Positions 23,239 through 34,189 of a stretch of DNA of 64,000 nucleotides are shown here, piece after piece. The stretch covers positions 55,218 to 119,217 of the forward strand of contig JAFREE010000075.1 in the NCBI GenBank assembly GCA_019400425.1, in the 5' to 3' direction. The stretch's first letter is position 1, and each line of letters opens with the position of its first letter. Origin of the DNA: Hymenochaete sp. R1 (taxonomy: Eukaryota > Basidiomycota > Agaricomycetes > Hymenochaetales > Hymenochaetaceae). The translations under genes were made by a program, and so were the position numbers. The notes under the pieces are model-generated. The model saw nothing but the letters and a program-made list of their open reading frames with translations, ran no database searches and was not told where the DNA came from.

Positions 23239-26200
23239 GAGCGCACTAAAGTCAAACTCACCAGATACAGAACCCCTTCCTATATCCGCGTTCAGGCGTA
23301 GCCCCGAGTGTCCATGTCCATGAGCAGAGACGGGACCGGGGCCGTACCCGTCCACACCGAAATTCGCGTTGACGTCGACGTTGGCGTTACCTACGCTCGA
23401 ACCCGTACCGTACCCGAGCGCGTCGTACCCGCACCCACCCGACGACCCAGCCCCGGAACCGGATCCAGATCCCGACCCGGAACCAGAACCACAACCGGAT
23501 ATCATCCCCAAGCTCGGACTCCGGTACGCCGCTGCCGTCGCCGTTGCCGTCCCACCACCTTCAAACTCCCGTCCCCGCTCCCGCTCCCCACCAACATACC
23601 CACCGGCACCCGTGCCAGTACTAGTGCCAGTGCTAGCACCATACCCGTACCCCCCGACGCACCCATACCCATACCCGTATCCGTATCCGTACCCCTCATC
23701 CTGATCCTGATCCTGATCGAAGCGGTACGGTGCATCTCTGAGCGCGTCGGCGGGGCCGTTGGCGTAGCCTCCGTAGCCTCCGTCGTCGAAACCGTCGTTC
23801 CCGCCCCCGTCCCCGCCTCCGCCCAAACCAAGGAACGTATCCTCAGCTTTCATCGTCCCCGCCGCCGTCGTCCCCGTACCACTACCACCACCATCCCAAC
23901 CCTCGCCGCCCCCCTCACCCTCGTCCACCCCATCCCCATCCCCATCCCCATCCCCCCAAACCCAAAGCTGAAACTCCAAAAACACCGGCGGCTCTTTCAA
24001 AGGCCCAGGCTCCTCCCCCTCCCAATTCCTTCCCTCTCCTTCTCCCGCACCTTTTTCCCCGTGACTCCCCCCTCCTACACCCCCCGCCCCGACGAACGCA
24101 CCCGCCCCCGCCCCGGCACCCCCAACCCCAATCGAAACCCCATTCAGCGACGTGAACGGGTCGAGCCGGAAGACGCCCATGAGCGCTTTCATAGCGGGCG
24201 TGGCGTGCGAGGCGCGTAGGGGGGCTGTGAGGCTGTGTTCTGGGGGTGGGGGTGGTGGGGGCGTCGGTGTGGGCGTTGGGGTGCGTGTTGGGGTTGGGGT
24301 ACGAGTGAGCGAGGAAGAGGGGGAGGAAGGGGAGGGGTATGGGAGGGGGGAGAGCGGGGAGGATGGGTACGGGTATTGATTTGTGTATGGGGAGAGAGGG
24401 GAGGATGGAGGAGAGGGGCTTTGTTGGTTTTGACGGTGTCGTCGACGGTGGGGATGGACCCGCGTGCGGGTTCGACGACGCGTGTTTGACTCGTCGCCAT
24501 CGCCATCATCCTTATCCTTATCCTTATCCCTCCTTCCCCTCCCTCGCCCCCGCCCCCTCTTCCTCTTCCTCGCCCCCTCCACCGACACAGCGGCAGAAAA
24601 CCGCCTCACAACCTCGTACGCCTCCCCCGGACGTTCGTACACGAACGTCGTACCGAAAGCCTCGCTCTGTCCCTCTCCCTGTCCCTGTTCCCGATTCTGG
24701 CCCTTTCCGGATGAATGTCCGTGTCCGTGTTCGGTATCAGGCTTAGGCTCTTCCTTTACTTGCACGGAGCCGGGGGTGGGCCCGGGGAACGCATTCGCGT
24801 CAGTCGCGGTACCGTACGAAGACGAAGATCCACCATACGTAGCCACACCAGCCCCCACCGCAGCAGCAGCTGCAGCAACGGCGGAAGAGATAGCAGAAGT
24901 GACGACTTCATCTACGTCGTCGTAGTCCGACAGCTGGCTATACCCATGCCCCTGTCCCTGTCCCTGTGCTGACTCGAACCCGCTTGTGTGCGTAGGGTGT
25001 CCGTGGTCGCGCCCCGTCAAAGACGACATAGGCGTAGGTGACCCAAGGACGTGCTGGTTCAGAGTCGGAGTCGGAGTCGCTGTCACCTGCGCGCCGTACG
25101 ACGACGGGTTCCTCGGGTGTGGATGTGTATGAGAGTGGCTGCTGTAGCCGGAGTACGCGCGTCCTTCTCCTCCCCCGTCCCCGCCCCCGCCCCCGCCCCC
25201 GTGTCGACTTGTCGCTGAGATCGAGACGGCGCCAATGCTAGTACTGAACCGAGGCCAGAAGGGCGGTGTCTGGGAAGCGGGGGTGGGGGTAGGCTCCGGC
25301 TCAGGCCCCGGTCCCCCCTCGTCGACGTCGACCGGGAAGGAGAGGGAGGGCATGGTTGGTATTCCTACGCCTACGCTACCACCACTGGGACTCTTCAAGG
25401 ACGTAGTCGGGACGGCCCCCCCGCCCCCACCGCCGGTGCTATTGCTATTGCTATTGCTGTTGCTGTTGGAAGGACTCGAAATGGGCGAGTAGTATGGCGT
25501 TTTCGAGGTCGTCCCTCCAGCTCCTGGGTCGGTGTCAGGGTCGGTGTCGGTGTACCCCCCAACCCCGACGCCACCGCCATACGCGTACGAGGCATACTTG
25601 TACGACGACGTTGAAGACGGCGACGTTGGAGAGCGTGTCGGGGTCCCGGAGCCGTGGACGCTGTGGACGCTGTGGACGCTATGTACGCTGTAAGCCCTTT
25701 CCCTCCTCGTCCCTGACCGGATCGCTTGGAGGGCTTCGAACGAGAGAGGGGCGAGCGCTGCTGAGGACGCAGAGGTGGGGCTTGGACGGATTGGGGCGGC
25801 TGTCGGTTTTCGAGGTAAGGCGAGGGAAAGGTAAAGGTAAAGTTAGTACCGAAGGTAATATCGAAATCGAAAATAAAAGGGTGAAGTGACTTACCTGCAT
25901 CCTGACGTGCGTGATGTGCGTGTCCATGTGGGTGGGAGAGCACAGGACTCTTGTCGTACCCCGACGTCGTCGGCGTCGATGTCAAACCGCCATACGAGGT
26001 AGGTCCGAAAGCAGAAGAAGATCCGGAAGTGGAAGAAGAAGGAGCTATACCGGAAGAGAAGAAATGAGTGGGCGCGCTCGTGAAGGCGTTGACGCTGGCG
26101 TTGGGACGGGAATGGGAGGGGTACGTATAGAACGGTGTGGACGCGGGAGGGGAGGTGGAGGTGGATGGAGTTGGCAAAGGCAGAGGCAGAGGGAGAGTCG

Positions 26201-26378
26201 GAGTTGGAGTCGGGGTCGGGGAGATGTATGCTGCTGTACCCGTACCCGTACCCGTACCATTACCAGAGATATTAGCAGAGGGGGACAAGATGGAGATCAA
26301 ACGAGAAGGCGAGTGGGAGTGGGTGTGGGAGTGTGTGTAAGATGGGAGGGAGACGGAGACGAGGGAGGGTAAGACCAT
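22486..26378 (-). CDS. X1: low-complexity protein with a conserved HATPAMKALMGVFR block
   Basis: The family is unknown to me. The three exons are 26378-25895, 25799-23262 and 23132-22486, giving about 1222 aa with phase 1 at both junctions. Intron 1 has a perfect TACTAAC branch site. Most of the protein is repeats (runs of TP, HS, NG, SG, DG, GYGY, SNS and histidine-glycine). The ordered core is near residues 684-708 (HATPAMKALMGVFR followed by LDPF), then PGPLK and FLEFQLW about 60 residues on. The gene at 36913 shares these motifs. A basic run KRKRGRGRGRGRR near residue 580 looks like a nuclear localisation signal, and VKEEP fits a sumoylation site. A nuclear regulatory role is only inference. 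The start could be upstream: the frame stays open to 26660 (an in-frame ATG lies there), but that stretch reads like UTR. Confidence 0.7.
23215..23240 (+). repeat. AAAACG hexanucleotide run in X1 intron 2
   Basis: About four to five copies of a six-base unit sit within the second intron of X1. This shows that the repeat expansion in this block affects introns as well as exons. Confidence 0.7.
25655..25690 (+). repeat. Nine-base CTGTGGACG repeat inside X1 exon 2
   Basis: A nine-base unit is repeated about three to four times. In the protein it gives a Ser-Val-His repeat (SVHSVHSVH) near residue 200. The unit length is a multiple of three, so the frame is kept. Confidence 0.7.
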
Positions 26379-27387
26379 CGCGGGAGGCTCAATGCGATGT
26401 GTCGATGACGGGATTTCGATCGGGACGACGAACGGCGTTTTCTGACAGTGACAGTTTAAATCACAGCACTCAGAGCAAGATTGCAATCTCCAACTCTCAA
26501 ATCTGTTCTCCGTCTTGACGGAGACAGCGGTCAGCGGAGAGAAAGGAAAGCACTGGCAGTTGGAGGGAGGGAGACAGACAGGCAGAGGGAAGAGACAGAA
26601 GAGAAGATGAAAGTTGAAAGTTGAAGGTGAGGGGATTACCGCTTTATGTTTCCTTTTCATTCCATCATTTCTTTGTTTTATTATTTGATCCTTTCACAAT
26701 ATCAGGTGAGAGTGACCCAGTGAGAAGCGTTCCCTCTCAGTCTGTTTCGTTCTCGCTCACTCAACATACATACAACATTGTCCATCATACCCTGTCCTAT
26801 CAAAACGCTTACTAAGTTTCTAAGCTTCTGGGTTTCTTCCCCCACCTCCTTCCCCCCCTTCCGACGGTGTCGTCACTGCCCACTACACTACCTTGCCTAC
26901 CCAAACTCCAGCTAGCCGTCTCGATCCGTTCCTACCTTGCCTTACCTCGCCTTGCCTTACCATTCCCAGTCAAACTCTATTCCAGACACACGCACGTAAG
27001 CACCCAACACTCACCCAACAAACAAACACGCGCCCGAAAAGAAAAGAAAGGAAAATGCAAACAAAGTTCAACTTGAACTCTACCTCGCCTCGCCTCGCCC
27101 TTGCGTACCTTGTGGCCTCGCGCCCGTGTCCCCCTTGCGACTCACCTCGCGGAAGCGGAAGAACCCCCACCCCCTCTTCTCTTCTCTTCCTTTATGTTTT
27201 CTCTCTCGTGGCCTGTCATATCATGGCCTGTCGGGCGCGCGGGTTGATGTTCGATATCTCGGCGTTCGGCCTCGGAACGCGTTCCCCTTAAATCTCCTTT
27301 TCGGTCCTCGACGGTTCGCTCGAGCTCAGTTCAGTCAGGATCCCCCCCTCCCCCTTTAGGTTTTACCAGCACCCCAAGAAAAAAAAA

Positions 27388-27444
27388 AGGGGGGGGGGGG
27401 GGGGGGGGGGGGGGGCAAANNNNNNNNNNCCCCCCCCCCGCCCC

Positions 27445-27483
<39 letters not shown>

Positions 27484-27538
27484 ACAACCCCCCCCCCCCC
27501 CCACCCCCCCCCCCCCGGGGGGGGGGGGGGGGGGGAGT
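27388..27538. repeat. Poly-G / N gap / poly-C / poly-G tract
   Basis: A G run of about 30 is followed by ten unknown bases (27420-27429), then almost pure C broken by single other bases, then a second G run. This is best read as a sequencing or gap-filling artefact around a hard-to-read repeat, not real structure. The true length is unknown. Confidence 0.8.
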
Positions 27539-28263
27539 CGATCCTCAATGCCTGACTGGCTAGCTTGCTGCCTTGCTGACTGTCGTTGAATCCCCCCGCT
27601 CCCCCGCGGTGATCCCTAACCTAACCAATCCCTGCCCTGACCTGTCCTAACCAATCCCCGCCCGCCCGCCCGACCGACCGACCGACCAATCCAAACCCAC
27701 CTGTCAAAAACACCAATAGAAAGAGCCTAAGAGGGATGGGACGTGATCGCGATCGTGATGAGGTCAAGTCAGGTCTGGCCAATCGTGAGCCGTGAGCCGT
27801 GATTCGGGAATCGTGAGTCGTGAGTCGTGAGTCGTGAAATGGATTATGAGTGTTGATGATGGTAATGGTAATGTTAATGATGATGGTACGGTGACTACAC
27901 TACGACACGATACGGTCCTTTCTTATCCTAGGCCTCTTTGTAAGTTTGTTCAGTCCAGAGTCGGGGCCGGGGCCGGGGCCGGGGGCTGGGAGTGATTAAC
28001 CAACTAACCAACCAGCCATCGAACCAGCCAGCCAGCCAACCATCGTACCAACCAGCCAGCTAGCCAACCAATCGAGAGCCTCGAAAGAGAAGACCAAAGA
28101 ACAAAAAAAGTTAATGTTGATGTTGATATTGATATTGATAGGTCGTGTGCGCGTGCGTGACTAATATTAAACTACCCCTCCCCCCCCTCCTTCTCCACCA
28201 ATCAACGCGCGTCTACTCGCTCGAGGGGAGAAAGTTGAAAGTGGGGTGACGACTCGGACCCCT

Positions 28264-28303
28264 TTTCTCTTTCTCTTTCTCTTTCTCTTTCTCTTTCTCT
28301 TTC
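28264..28303 (+). repeat. TCTTTC hexanucleotide microsatellite
   Basis: Six to seven perfect copies of a six-base pyrimidine unit. Confidence 0.85.
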
Positions 28304-28388
28304 CGCGGATCACCGGGCATCGAGTTCCTAACATCAAACAATGAAAACATCGAGCATCGAGTTCTTAACATCGAGCACTCGGCGAATC

Positions 28389-28429
28389 ACCGAGCACCGA
28401 GCACCGAGCACCGAGCACCGAGCACCGGG
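28389..28429 (+). repeat. CACCGAG heptanucleotide array
   Basis: Five to six copies of a seven-base unit, the last copy with one change. Confidence 0.85.
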
Positions 28430-29221
28430 CCAATCCCCTCCCTCGCATTCGTCCTCGCCTTCGTTCCTATTCAATATTACAATAATTCAACGATTCAGTA
28501 ATTCATAACCCAACGTACTACGTCTACGTACTACGCAGCCAATGATACAGGTACGACTTGCTATCTACCTCGACTTTCTCCATCGACTATCGACTACCGA
28601 CCGACTGGTACTGTCGACTGTCGACTGTTGAGTATCGAGTATCGAGTATCGACTATGGGGAACTCGAACACGTACGTGACGTAGCCTCTCCCCGCACTAG
28701 TACTGATACCTAACCTAACGCCCTCCGACTCCGACTCTGATTCTGATTGGGGAAAAGGGACGAAGGGACGAAGGGACGGGGGAGCAATAGGCAATACACT
28801 AGTACTGCTAGTAGTACTGGCAATCGCACCATTCAACATTCGACATTCGACATTGGACATTGAGCATGTTCGACATTCACTAGTACTAGTACTATTCGAC
28901 ATCCAATGTTGACATCAACATCAACATCGGACGGACCCTGGCTTCGTCGAATCATTAATATTAGGTTCGTATCCCTGGATCGCCCACTAGCGGGTTACCC
29001 AGGTTACCCGCTGGCAGGTGGTTCGCTGGATAAACCTCAGGCTCGCCCCGTCTCGACTTTTCGAATCGCGTTTTGCGTTTCTCTTCTCTCTTTTTTCTTT
29101 TTTCTTTTCTCTTCCACTGGCTCTGGCTCTGGTTCTGGTACTGATATTAGTAGTAATTTAGTACGAGTACGAGTACGAGTACGAGTCAACAGAACCAGCG
29201 TCTTGAGTCGTTCATATTATT

Positions 29222-29255
29222 ATTAACATTAACATTAACATTAACATTAACATTA
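29222..29255 (+). repeat. ATTAAC hexanucleotide array
   Basis: Five to six perfect copies of a six-base unit. Confidence 0.85.
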
Positions 29256-29708
29256 CCACTACTATTGATATCCCATCACTGGCACTGGCATGGCGTCGTT
29301 CCCCGGCCTGTAAGCCGTGCTGCCGCGGCACCTCAAGTTCTGCTTCCGGTTCCGGTTCTGCTTCCGATTCGTCGATCGAGGACGTTTGCTCCCGTCTTCC
29401 AGTCCAGTCCTGATACCGGTACTGGTTCTATAGTAATAAGTAATAAGTAATAGTGCTACTTGCTACTTGCTACTAGTACTGTGCCTGGAAGTTGGCACGA
29501 GCGCCTCAGCCTCAGGAGCCTCAGGCTGCCATCTCGATTCTCGATTCTCGATCCCTATCCAGGGCCAGGGCCCTCCGCGAGTCTGCCGGTAGGGATACAA
29601 TATTAATGCTAATTGAATATCGATAGTACTAGTGTTAATATAAACAGTATCGACGCGTTATCGACACCGTGACAACGCGGCTGTAGACGGATCGATTGAT
29701 CGATATGA

Positions 29709-29743
29709 CTGGGACTGGGACTGGGACTGGGACTGGGACTGGC
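29709..29743 (+). repeat. CTGGGA hexanucleotide array
   Basis: Nearly six perfect copies of a six-base unit. Confidence 0.85.
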
Positions 29744-29833
29744 AAAGCAGAGGTACTGGTGGGAGTTTTGGTTCTGGTGCACGACGTCACTCACCACAAG
29801 CTTAAGCACAGCCAGGTAACTGCGAAAGCTCCG

Positions 29834-29868
29834 CCACGCCCACGCCCACGCCCACGCCCACGCCCACG
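29834..29868 (+). repeat. CACGCC hexanucleotide array
   Basis: Nearly six copies of a six-base GC-rich unit. Confidence 0.85.
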
Positions 29869-32266
29869 CTGAGGCGATTCCAGAATGAAAGAGGCGGAAG
29901 AGGGGAAGGGGGAGGCGCCTACCGATACTGATTCGACCATATTCGACCGTCCTTCGTCCTAGGATCCGCCCAAGCCAGGCCGAGCCAAGCCAAACCAACG
30001 TACCGTTCGTTCAGAAAAACCCGAACCCGAAGGTTCAATGCGAATGTTTTGTCGATGTTACTGTTATGTCGATGTTACTGTTGATGTTGTTGTTATGTTG
30101 TGTTGATGGTGCCTCTCAATATTCGATATTCGGTATTTGGTATTCGGTATTAGATAGTGAGAGCCCCTGACTGAGACCGACTGGTAGGCTTATGGTGCGA
30201 CGTAATTGCCAGTGGGTTACAGAAAGGAAGAGAAAGAGGTAGGATTGGGGACTGAAGTGTTTCGAGCTCAGCGACAGGGGCCGGAATATTAATGGTAAAG
30301 CTCGGAGCTGAACCTGAACTCGATCACGGACGTTTCCCTTGAAAAAAAAGAAAAAAAGAAAGACTACGTTTGAGGGTGCGGGTGAGTGAGAGTGAGTGGC
30401 CGGCGCGGCTGCTGCGGTAGACGAAAAAAAAGGGCGATACGATACGATACGATACGATGACACCTTGCATGATGCATCATACATATTACATGACCTCTGC
30501 CCGTTCTGTCCCTGTGACACTGTCCCGCCAATACATACCAGCGTATCGACATATTGATGTTTCAACGTATTGATGATGACCGACTCGGATGACGGTGACC
30601 AAGACCAAGACCACGACCACGACCCAATCCAATACTGAGATTACTGCACAATGAACACCGAAAAGCGCAAACTAGTACCAGTACCAGTAATTCGAGCTCG
30701 CTCATCTTGACTGCCTGACTGCCTGACTGCCTGCCCTAACCGATGGATGGCGATGGGACCGCACACCTACAGTTCATATGAAAAAACAAACAAACAAACA
30801 AACAAAAGAAGCTGGGAAGGGAAGGCTCGAGACCGGATATTTTTGGAACATACGGACGGATGAACGTCGTCGGGGTTTAAGGTTTGAGGTTCGAGGTTCG
30901 GGATCAGGATCGGGATCGGGCAGATCGGGCTTAGGATTGAGGATCGGGGCTCAGGCTCAGGCTCAGGCGGTTCGGGCGAATCCCCACGCCCCACGTTGGC
31001 GGTAGCGGTAGAAGACGGGGGGCCCAGATATAATACTGGTACTGTAAATACAGTTGGACAATGCGACTAGTACTGCGCTGCGCGAAGAAAAAAAGCATAC
31101 TGTATTAGTGTATAGCGATCAATACCACTGACAGAAGATAACTTGAACCTTTTTTCTTCTTCTTTTACCCGTGGCCTGAGGCGCAGTACCGACCGACCGA
31201 CCGACTGACCGACTGACCAAGCTGACCACACACCAGCCCCGAAACTCTAAAATTCCGCCGGCGCCGAGGTAGGAGGTAGGCAGGCCAGCAAGTTCTCCTT
31301 TCAAGGCTTCCCCTCGCCCCGGGACTATCTTTCTCTTTGGTCCGGCGGGTCCAGATGTGGTAAATGGCAAGCCATCTATGTATGATATGATGCCTTGCTT
31401 TTATCCGGAACGACCTCGCGTGTCCCGTGTCACAGTCCTGTCCGTCCTTTGCCGCGCTGTGTCAGTTATCAGTATCGGTCATCGTCGTCATCGTGCAAAG
31501 GGGAAAAGGCTCAGGCCCGCGTCGGAGTGCTGAGTGCTACAGTACTAAGCAGTACTAGTAGTAGTAGCGCGTATCTCAGGCCTCTTTCAAGAGTCAAGAC
31601 GGACGGTGCAAATCGAAGGACTTCGAGATAAGTAAGTGTCTGTGGCGGATCTCTCTTTTCCCCTAAAGATTAAAAGAAGCTCGGGGGGACGAACGGCCAG
31701 GGCACCCGAGTGAACCAAAGGGACGGTGACCAATACCAAAATTAATAGCCAATGAGAGTCGCATGCATGCGAAATTGCTGTCAATGTCATACAGAGCCAG
31801 CGCCAGCGCCAGCGATACACGTATTCAAACGCACGCAAAGAGCACAGCCGGAGACTCGTTGGTGTCGGCGTAAACGTATGTTGGGAAACCTTGACAACAA
31901 CATAATCATGATTGTGTATGTAATACATATAGAATTAGACTTGGACCGCTTCCGCTCCCGCTGCCTGGAAGCGCCGTATGTGTATGTAAGCATGCGTGAT
32001 ATGATGAGAGATTGTAATCGGGAAAACTTGAAGTGAGCGAAGAGGAAGCCACAAGGACCTTTGACGTGCGTTATGGGTTATTGTTGGTGCCTGGCGCTAA
32101 GAATAGGAAAGGAATAGAGTTGAAGCGCGGAAGGGTCGGAGCAAGGCAGGCGAAGCATCGATGCGTCACGTCACCAAAGCAGAGGCGGGTTTATGGGTAT
32201 CGTCATGGTTCACGTCGTCGTTTCAATACCAACACTCCTTTTTTTCCTGGAGAAAGGGCGCCTCAC

Positions 32267-32292
32267 ACGAGTACGAGTACGAGTACGAGTAC
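32267..32292 (+). repeat. GAGTAC hexanucleotide array
   Basis: About four copies. The same unit recurs near 29160, so identical motifs have expanded at separate places in this block. Confidence 0.8.
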
Positions 32293-32436
32293 TGTAGGGA
32301 ATGGGAATGGTGGCGGCCACGGTCGGCGACGAAGCCAGAGGAGCCGGGCTCCATCGCGTTGGCAATAGATGCATGCGAAGAGGTGATGGTGCTCGCAGAC
32401 GTGACGCGCGCAGTGATCGAACGAGAACGAGAATAA

Positions 32437-32464
32437 GGACTCGGACTCGGACTCGGACTCGGAC
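32437..32464 (+). repeat. GGACTC hexanucleotide array
   Basis: Four to five copies of a six-base unit. Confidence 0.8.
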
Positions 32465-33292
32465 CCGCAATCACTGGCAGCGCGGAGCAACGGCGATGAT
32501 CTTACCGCTGCGCACTGGCAGTGATACTGATACTGCTGCACTGGCATCATAACCTTGGAACGGTCGGATCAAATCAGGAGATAAGTGTATCCCCCCTTCA
32601 CCCCGCAGAAGAACAGCGTACGAGTAGAATCGCGTTGAACGTTCACGTTTCCATAGGCTGGTGTCACCGGTCGCTGCAAAGCACGTACTCGTAGTCGTAG
32701 TTGTCACGAGAAAGAAAGGATTATCGTCGCTGGCCGGTGGTCACTGGTCACCGTTCAAGTTATCGGCTTTGTGGATACATCGAACTTTTGCGGAGATAAT
32801 TATTGACGGAGAAGGTTGCACCTTCCAATGCGCGTGCGCATGAAAAAGATCGAGAACTACGGGCCTACCAGATGGAATCTTTCCCGTTTATATTTCTTGA
32901 GTTTCCTTGAGCCCGTAGTAGCCAGTCACCATCGCATATTTCAGTCACTATGCATTTCGGCGAAACAGTTTGCAGCTGCATTACAAACTTGGAAGGGTCA
33001 AAGGGGTTTACGAACTCGGAATGCGACCAAAGTAAAGAACTTGCCTGGAACTGTGCGTACTTGAATTGTCCTCTTCACCTCCCTAACATCGTCACTCTGG
33101 TATCGTATGTTTGTTCAGCCTCACCATCTCCTTCTTCCTGTCTTTCTAACTAGACCGCACAGAGCCAGGGTCAACCTTCAACCTTTACTCCGGCGCTCGA
33201 CAGCCCTCTTTCGTTGACTTGGATACCCACAACTGCACGCCCCCACCACGCAAAGTATCGCACGAAACACCCCTCCTCGTTCATGATCTTAC

Positions 33293-34189
33293 ATGGAGAC
33301 TGGCAGCCGCAAACGCTCACTTGAGGGTACATACACCTCAGACAACGAAGCGGAGTATCGGCCTGTCAAACTGGGTGGATCCAACCGTGTAAGGCGCGGC
33401 CCTCCTCGTAGGAACACAAACCCCAGATCAGACTCCGGGTTTGCCACATTTCTCGATCCCGACTCCCGTTATCGGACCAAAGATGAGATAATCACCGGGT
33501 ACGAAAAACACCGATGGATCGTGGCTCAGCGAGACCTCATCAAGGAAGCCACATTGTCATTACCAGAGAAGAAAGACTCGAACCAGGAGGAATGGGACGA
33601 GCTATACGATAGCCACCTGGCCGCCCAAATGGCTAAAGAAGAGAAACTACGACTGGCCTGCATCTTCGGACTTCGTCCTGATTTTCCGAAAGGCGTTATG
33701 GACGATGTTCCTGATTACGACGATGAGCAGGTACGATTGGCCAAAGAAGAACTGAAGCAAGTCTCGGACCCACAAAAGCTAAGGCTCCGTCTCAATAAAG
33801 TCGGGAGAGCAAGACGAAAGCTGGATTTGAAGGATACACCGGCGATTCCGACCATCTACGACGTCGCGTATACAGAACTTCCAGTTTCGACATTGCGATT
33901 GATGTGCGAAGCAAGGTTGGAGCACCTTCGTTTATGTGTTCCTCCCCAGCTCGAATGGCGGAGCCGTGCGTATCTTAGAATACCTAGGACGGCGGAGAAG
34001 GAGGCCATGGGCGAAAAGTTTGAACGGCTCAGGAAGGAATGCGGCGACGAGATCCATTTGCTCAAGAGACGGGCTGAGGCGCTTGGCTTTACATCCATTT
34101 CGAAAGATCATCGACTTATTGAACTGGAAGAGGCTCTTAGAGTAGGGCTCACAGGATCGGATGCGGATGCGAAAGCGAAAGACCTGTGA
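33293..34189 (+). CDS. Y1: intronless 298-aa protein of unknown function, paralog of Y2
   Basis: A single open exon from ATG (METGSRKRS) encodes 298 aa. I recognise no named family. The first 60 residues are basic and probably disordered. The rest is predicted largely helical and rich in Lys, Arg and Glu. It aligns with the minus-strand protein at 40215-41123: the blocks KEEKLRLACIFGLRP, AIPTIYDVAYTELP and LIELEEALRV match KEEITILGCVLGLRP, FIPAISSIRHSQIP and IGTLEEALGL at equivalent positions. No signal peptide or membrane segment is visible. Two independent copies keeping the same motifs argues for a real gene. Its lack of introns contrasts with its neighbours. Confidence 0.75.
   Translation: METGSRKRSLEGTYTSDNEAEYRPVKLGGSNRVRRGPPRRNTNPRSDSGFATFLDPDSRYRTKDEIITGYEKHRWIVAQRDLIKEATLSLPEKKDSNQEEWDELYDSHLAAQMAKEEKLRLACIFGLRPDFPKGVMDDVPDYDDEQVRLAKEELKQVSDPQKLRLRLNKVGRARRKLDLKDTPAIPTIYDVAYTELPVSTLRLMCEARLEHLRLCVPPQLEWRSRAYLRIPRTAEKEAMGEKFERLRKECGDEIHLLKRRAEALGFTSISKDHRLIELEEALRVGLTGSDADAKAKDL

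Larger units (their letters stand above)
26379..33292. other. Gene-poor block dense in simple sequence repeats
   Basis: About 6.9 kb without a supportable gene. It is a patchwork of many unrelated short tandem arrays, mostly 4-7 base units, with palindromic ACTAGT/GTAC-rich tracts in between. An assembly gap at 27420-27429 lies in poly-G/poly-C. Open frames on all six frames are by-products of repeat composition. The 300-400 bases upstream of 33293 look more ordinary and probably hold the Y1 promoter. Confidence 0.6.

Noticed and set aside
23308..24219. 303-codon plus-strand frame
   Set aside because: Antisense shadow of X1 produced by GC-rich hexanucleotide repeats; composition is Pro/Arg repeats and it lacks the conserved block and splice logic of X1.
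28594..32707. Dozens of 60-120 codon frames
   Set aside because: Frames on all six phases in repeat DNA (Val-Arg, Ser-Thr and Pro-rich runs) with no shared motif or plausible splicing.
27540..33000. CRISPR-like array or satellite
   Set aside because: Units are only 4-7 bases, differ from site to site and have no spacers; CRISPR does not occur in fungal nuclear genomes.
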